A stretch of DNA of 64,000 nucleotides, taken from assembly GCA_018660835.1 (NCBI GenBank), contig JABJJN010000020.1, positions 372,001-436,000 on the forward strand, in the 5' to 3' direction. Of this stretch, positions 62,612 to 64,000 are shown piece by piece (the stretch's first letter is position 1; each line of letters starts with the position of its first letter). Both the position numbers and the translations under genes were made by a program. The DNA comes from Gemmatimonadota bacterium. Its GTDB lineage: Bacteria > Latescibacterota > UBA2968 > UBA8231. The notes under the pieces are model-generated. The model searched no databases. It had not been told where the DNA came from and saw only the letters and a list, made by a program, of their open reading frames with translations.

Positions 62612-63591
62612 CGATGCGAGATCTGCTATATCGCGATGCCCTCAATGAAGCACTGCATGAAGCGATGGATCTCGACCCAACCGTTTTCTGCATCGGTGTA
62701 GGCATCGCGGAACGTGGTGGCTCCTACAAGGTCACGGATGGATTGCTGGCGAAATACGGTCCGAAACGAGTCATCGACACGCCCATTGCTGAAGCCTCCG
62801 TCGTCGGCACAGGTGTCGGTGCAGCGATCACCGGCATGCGCCCCGTCGTTGAGATACTCTTCGTCGACTTTTCTTTGCTCGTCATGGACCAGGTCGTGAA
62901 TCAGGCAGCCAAATTACGCTTGATGACAGGTGGCCAGGGGTCGGTTCCCCTCGTGCTGCGCACGCAGGGCGGTGTCGGTGATGGCGTAGCCGCGCAACAT
63001 TCACAGAGCCTTGAGGCACTTTTCTACCACATACCGGGTCTCAAACTCGTGATGCCCTCAACACCCTACGACGCAAAGGGACTGTTGCGGGCGGCGATCG
63101 CAGATGATGGTCCTGTGATCTTCATCGAACACAAGCTGCTCTACATGACTCAGGGTCCCGTCCCTGAAGAGGAATACATCGTCGAATTGGGATCGGCTGA
63201 TATCAAGCGCAGCGGTCGCGACTGCACTCTGATCGCCTGGTCGAATATGATTCCCCGAAGCCTGGAAGCCGCCGAGAGACTCAGCGCCGAAGGTCTGGAG
63301 GTAGAGGTCATCGATCCGCGGACACTCGTTCCCTTCGATCATGCGACGGTTCTCGAGTCCGTCCGGCGTACTGAACACGTCGTTATCGTTCAGGAAGCGG
63401 TGCGACGTGGCGGCATTGCCTCAGATATCGCTTCCGTGATTCAGGCGGAAGCCTTCGATTATCTCGATGCACCCATCGAAATTGTCGCCGGTCTGGATAC
63501 CCCCATTCCCTATAGCCGTCCTCTTGAACAAGCCTGTATTCCGCAAGTGGATGACATCGTCGCCGGCGTGAAACGTGCGGTGTATTCATGA
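62608..63591 (+). CDS. pdhB: 2-oxoacid dehydrogenase E1 component, beta subunit
   Basis: A 327-residue transketolase-like beta subunit. RDALNEALHEAMDLDPTVFCIGVGI near the start, then DTPIAEASVVGTGVGAAITGMRPVVEI near 55-80, with the conserved Glu that activates ThDP in PIAEAS. FVDFSLLVMDQVVNQAAKLRLMTGGQ near 87 and the transketolase C-domain (TLIAWSNMIPRSLEAA, EVIDPRTLVPFD) are complete. It pairs with the alpha subunit to form the E1 heterotetramer. The stop overlaps the E2 start (ATGA). Confidence 0.9.
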   Translation: MTMRDLLYRDALNEALHEAMDLDPTVFCIGVGIAERGGSYKVTDGLLAKYGPKRVIDTPIAEASVVGTGVGAAITGMRPVVEILFVDFSLLVMDQVVNQAAKLRLMTGGQGSVPLVLRTQGGVGDGVAAQHSQSLEALFYHIPGLKLVMPSTPYDAKGLLRAAIADDGPVIFIEHKLLYMTQGPVPEEEYIVELGSADIKRSGRDCTLIAWSNMIPRSLEAAERLSAEGLEVEVIDPRTLVPFDHATVLESVRRTEHVVIVQEAVRRGGIASDIASVIQAEAFDYLDAPIEIVAGLDTPIPYSRPLEQACIPQVDDIVAGVKRAVYS

Positions 63592-64000
63592 CACCCGTCG
63601 TGATGCCCCAAGTGGGTGAGAATCTGACAACTGGCGTCGTCGTGGAGTGGCTCAAGAGTGAGGGAGAGGTTGTGGCTCGGGGCGACGTAGTCGCCATCGT
63701 CGAATCAGAGAAAGCAGCCTTCGAGGTCATCGCTGCAGCGGGTGGCACATTGCTCAAGATTCTGCGTGCTGCCGGTGAGCAGGTAGAGGTCCTGGCGACC
63801 ATTGCCTGCATCGGTGAAGCCGGGGAAATCGTCGATCTGGATGCAATGGCCGCTGCGAGCCAGACACGTGGTAGCCTGACGGCGGACGGCGAGAGCGCCC
63901 GCAACCAGAAGGAACCCGCATCGGCAGCGACACGCGGCGATAGCTCGCCATCCATCACCAGCGCGTCACTCACCGATTCATCGCCTATGCGATCGAGGCT
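63588..64000 (+). CDS. Lipoyl-domain E2 acyltransferase, 3' end outside window
   Basis: The first 137 codons of the E2 component are present. Residues 2-77 are a lipoyl domain (MPQVGENLTTGVVVEWL) with the lipoylated lysine in VESEKAAFEV at about residue 44. A Ser/Ala/Asp-rich flexible linker follows to the window edge. E2 transfers the acyl group from E1 to CoA. The core catalytic domain is beyond the window, so pyruvate versus acetoin or branched-chain specificity cannot be told. Coupled to the E1 beta gene by a four-base overlap. Confidence 0.85.
   Translation, partial: MTPVVMPQVGENLTTGVVVEWLKSEGEVVARGDVVAIVESEKAAFEVIAAAGGTLLKILRAAGEQVEVLATIACIGEAGEIVDLDAMAAASQTRGSLTADGESARNQKEPASAATRGDSSPSITSASLTDSSPMRSR

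Noticed and set aside
1-64000. CRISPR arrays, insertion sequences, integrases, phage genes or a classical defence island
   Set aside because: No regularly spaced direct repeats, transposase or integrase motifs, or nuclease-type defence genes were found in the coding regions or gaps.

Overview
The window is 64 kb of dense, moderately high-GC bacterial chromosome. It holds 48 protein-coding genes plus one gene remnant. I saw no rRNA, tRNA, CRISPR array, transposase or phage gene. Two genes run off the ends: a mutarotase-like gene on the left and a lipoyl-E2 gene on the right. The gene content (DUF362 proteins, DUF5916, DUF1080, PhyH-type dioxygenase, N-acyl-D-amino-acid deacylase, UroD/MtaA-like and DRE-TIM proteins, HpcH/HpaI aldolase, several sulfatases, a fused cbb3 oxidase) resembles uncultivated heterotrophic lineages such as Latescibacterota or Poribacteria-like bacteria. 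That placement is inference from content only. The organism respires (high-affinity cbb3 oxidase), makes molybdopterin, stores or degrades alpha-glucan, activates acetate, and appears geared to degrade complex organic matter.

Region 1 (1-14 kb): a partial mutarotase-like gene, a DUF922-type HExxH-like secreted protein, a deoxyribonucleotidase-like HAD protein, a LamG lipoprotein divergent from a large secreted DUF362 protein, nfuA with a clear terminator, a moeA-nnrS pair, acs with a strong terminator, a glycogen-debranching-type glucosidase and a small membrane coiled-coil protein.

Region 2 (14-22.7 kb): one tightly overlapping operon for cbb3 cytochrome oxidase: ccoI, ccoS, a three-part CcoN-CcoO-CcoP(heme domain) fusion, ccoQ, a heme-less CcoP anchor, ccoG, fixH/ccoH and a SafE-type membrane protein. 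A perfect 20-bp palindrome lies upstream.

Region 3 (22.7-34.3 kb): a PhyH dioxygenase, a second DUF362 protein, an N-acyl-D-amino-acid deacylase, a DUF1080 protein, a third DUF362 protein fused to a 5'-nucleotidase C-terminal domain, a MarC protein and a convergent nitronate-monooxygenase-like flavoprotein.

Region 4 (34.4-60 kb): an accessory catabolic zone with three sulfatases, glycerol kinase, a DUF5916 outer-membrane protein, an SGNH esterase coupled to a 1193-residue lyase-like/beta-propeller protein, a four-gene minus-strand cluster (DRE-TIM lyase, alpha/alpha-toroid protein, MtaA-like protein, sulfatase), GDPD coupled to a YbbA/YbbP-type ABC exporter facing tesA, an Ldh-type oxidoreductase followed by a decayed amidohydrolase remnant, and a second minus-strand operon (aldolase, sulfatase, PHP hydrolase, metallophosphoesterase).

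Region 5 (60-64 kb): an oligosaccharide flippase, then the start of a 2-oxoacid dehydrogenase operon (E1 alpha, E1 beta, lipoyl E2 cut by the window edge).

The most unusual items are the rearranged cbb3 oxidase subunits, the DUF362 family with its 5'-nucleotidase-C fusion, and the multidomain lyase-like protein at 41-45 kb. All assignments come from reading motifs and context; no database search was run.
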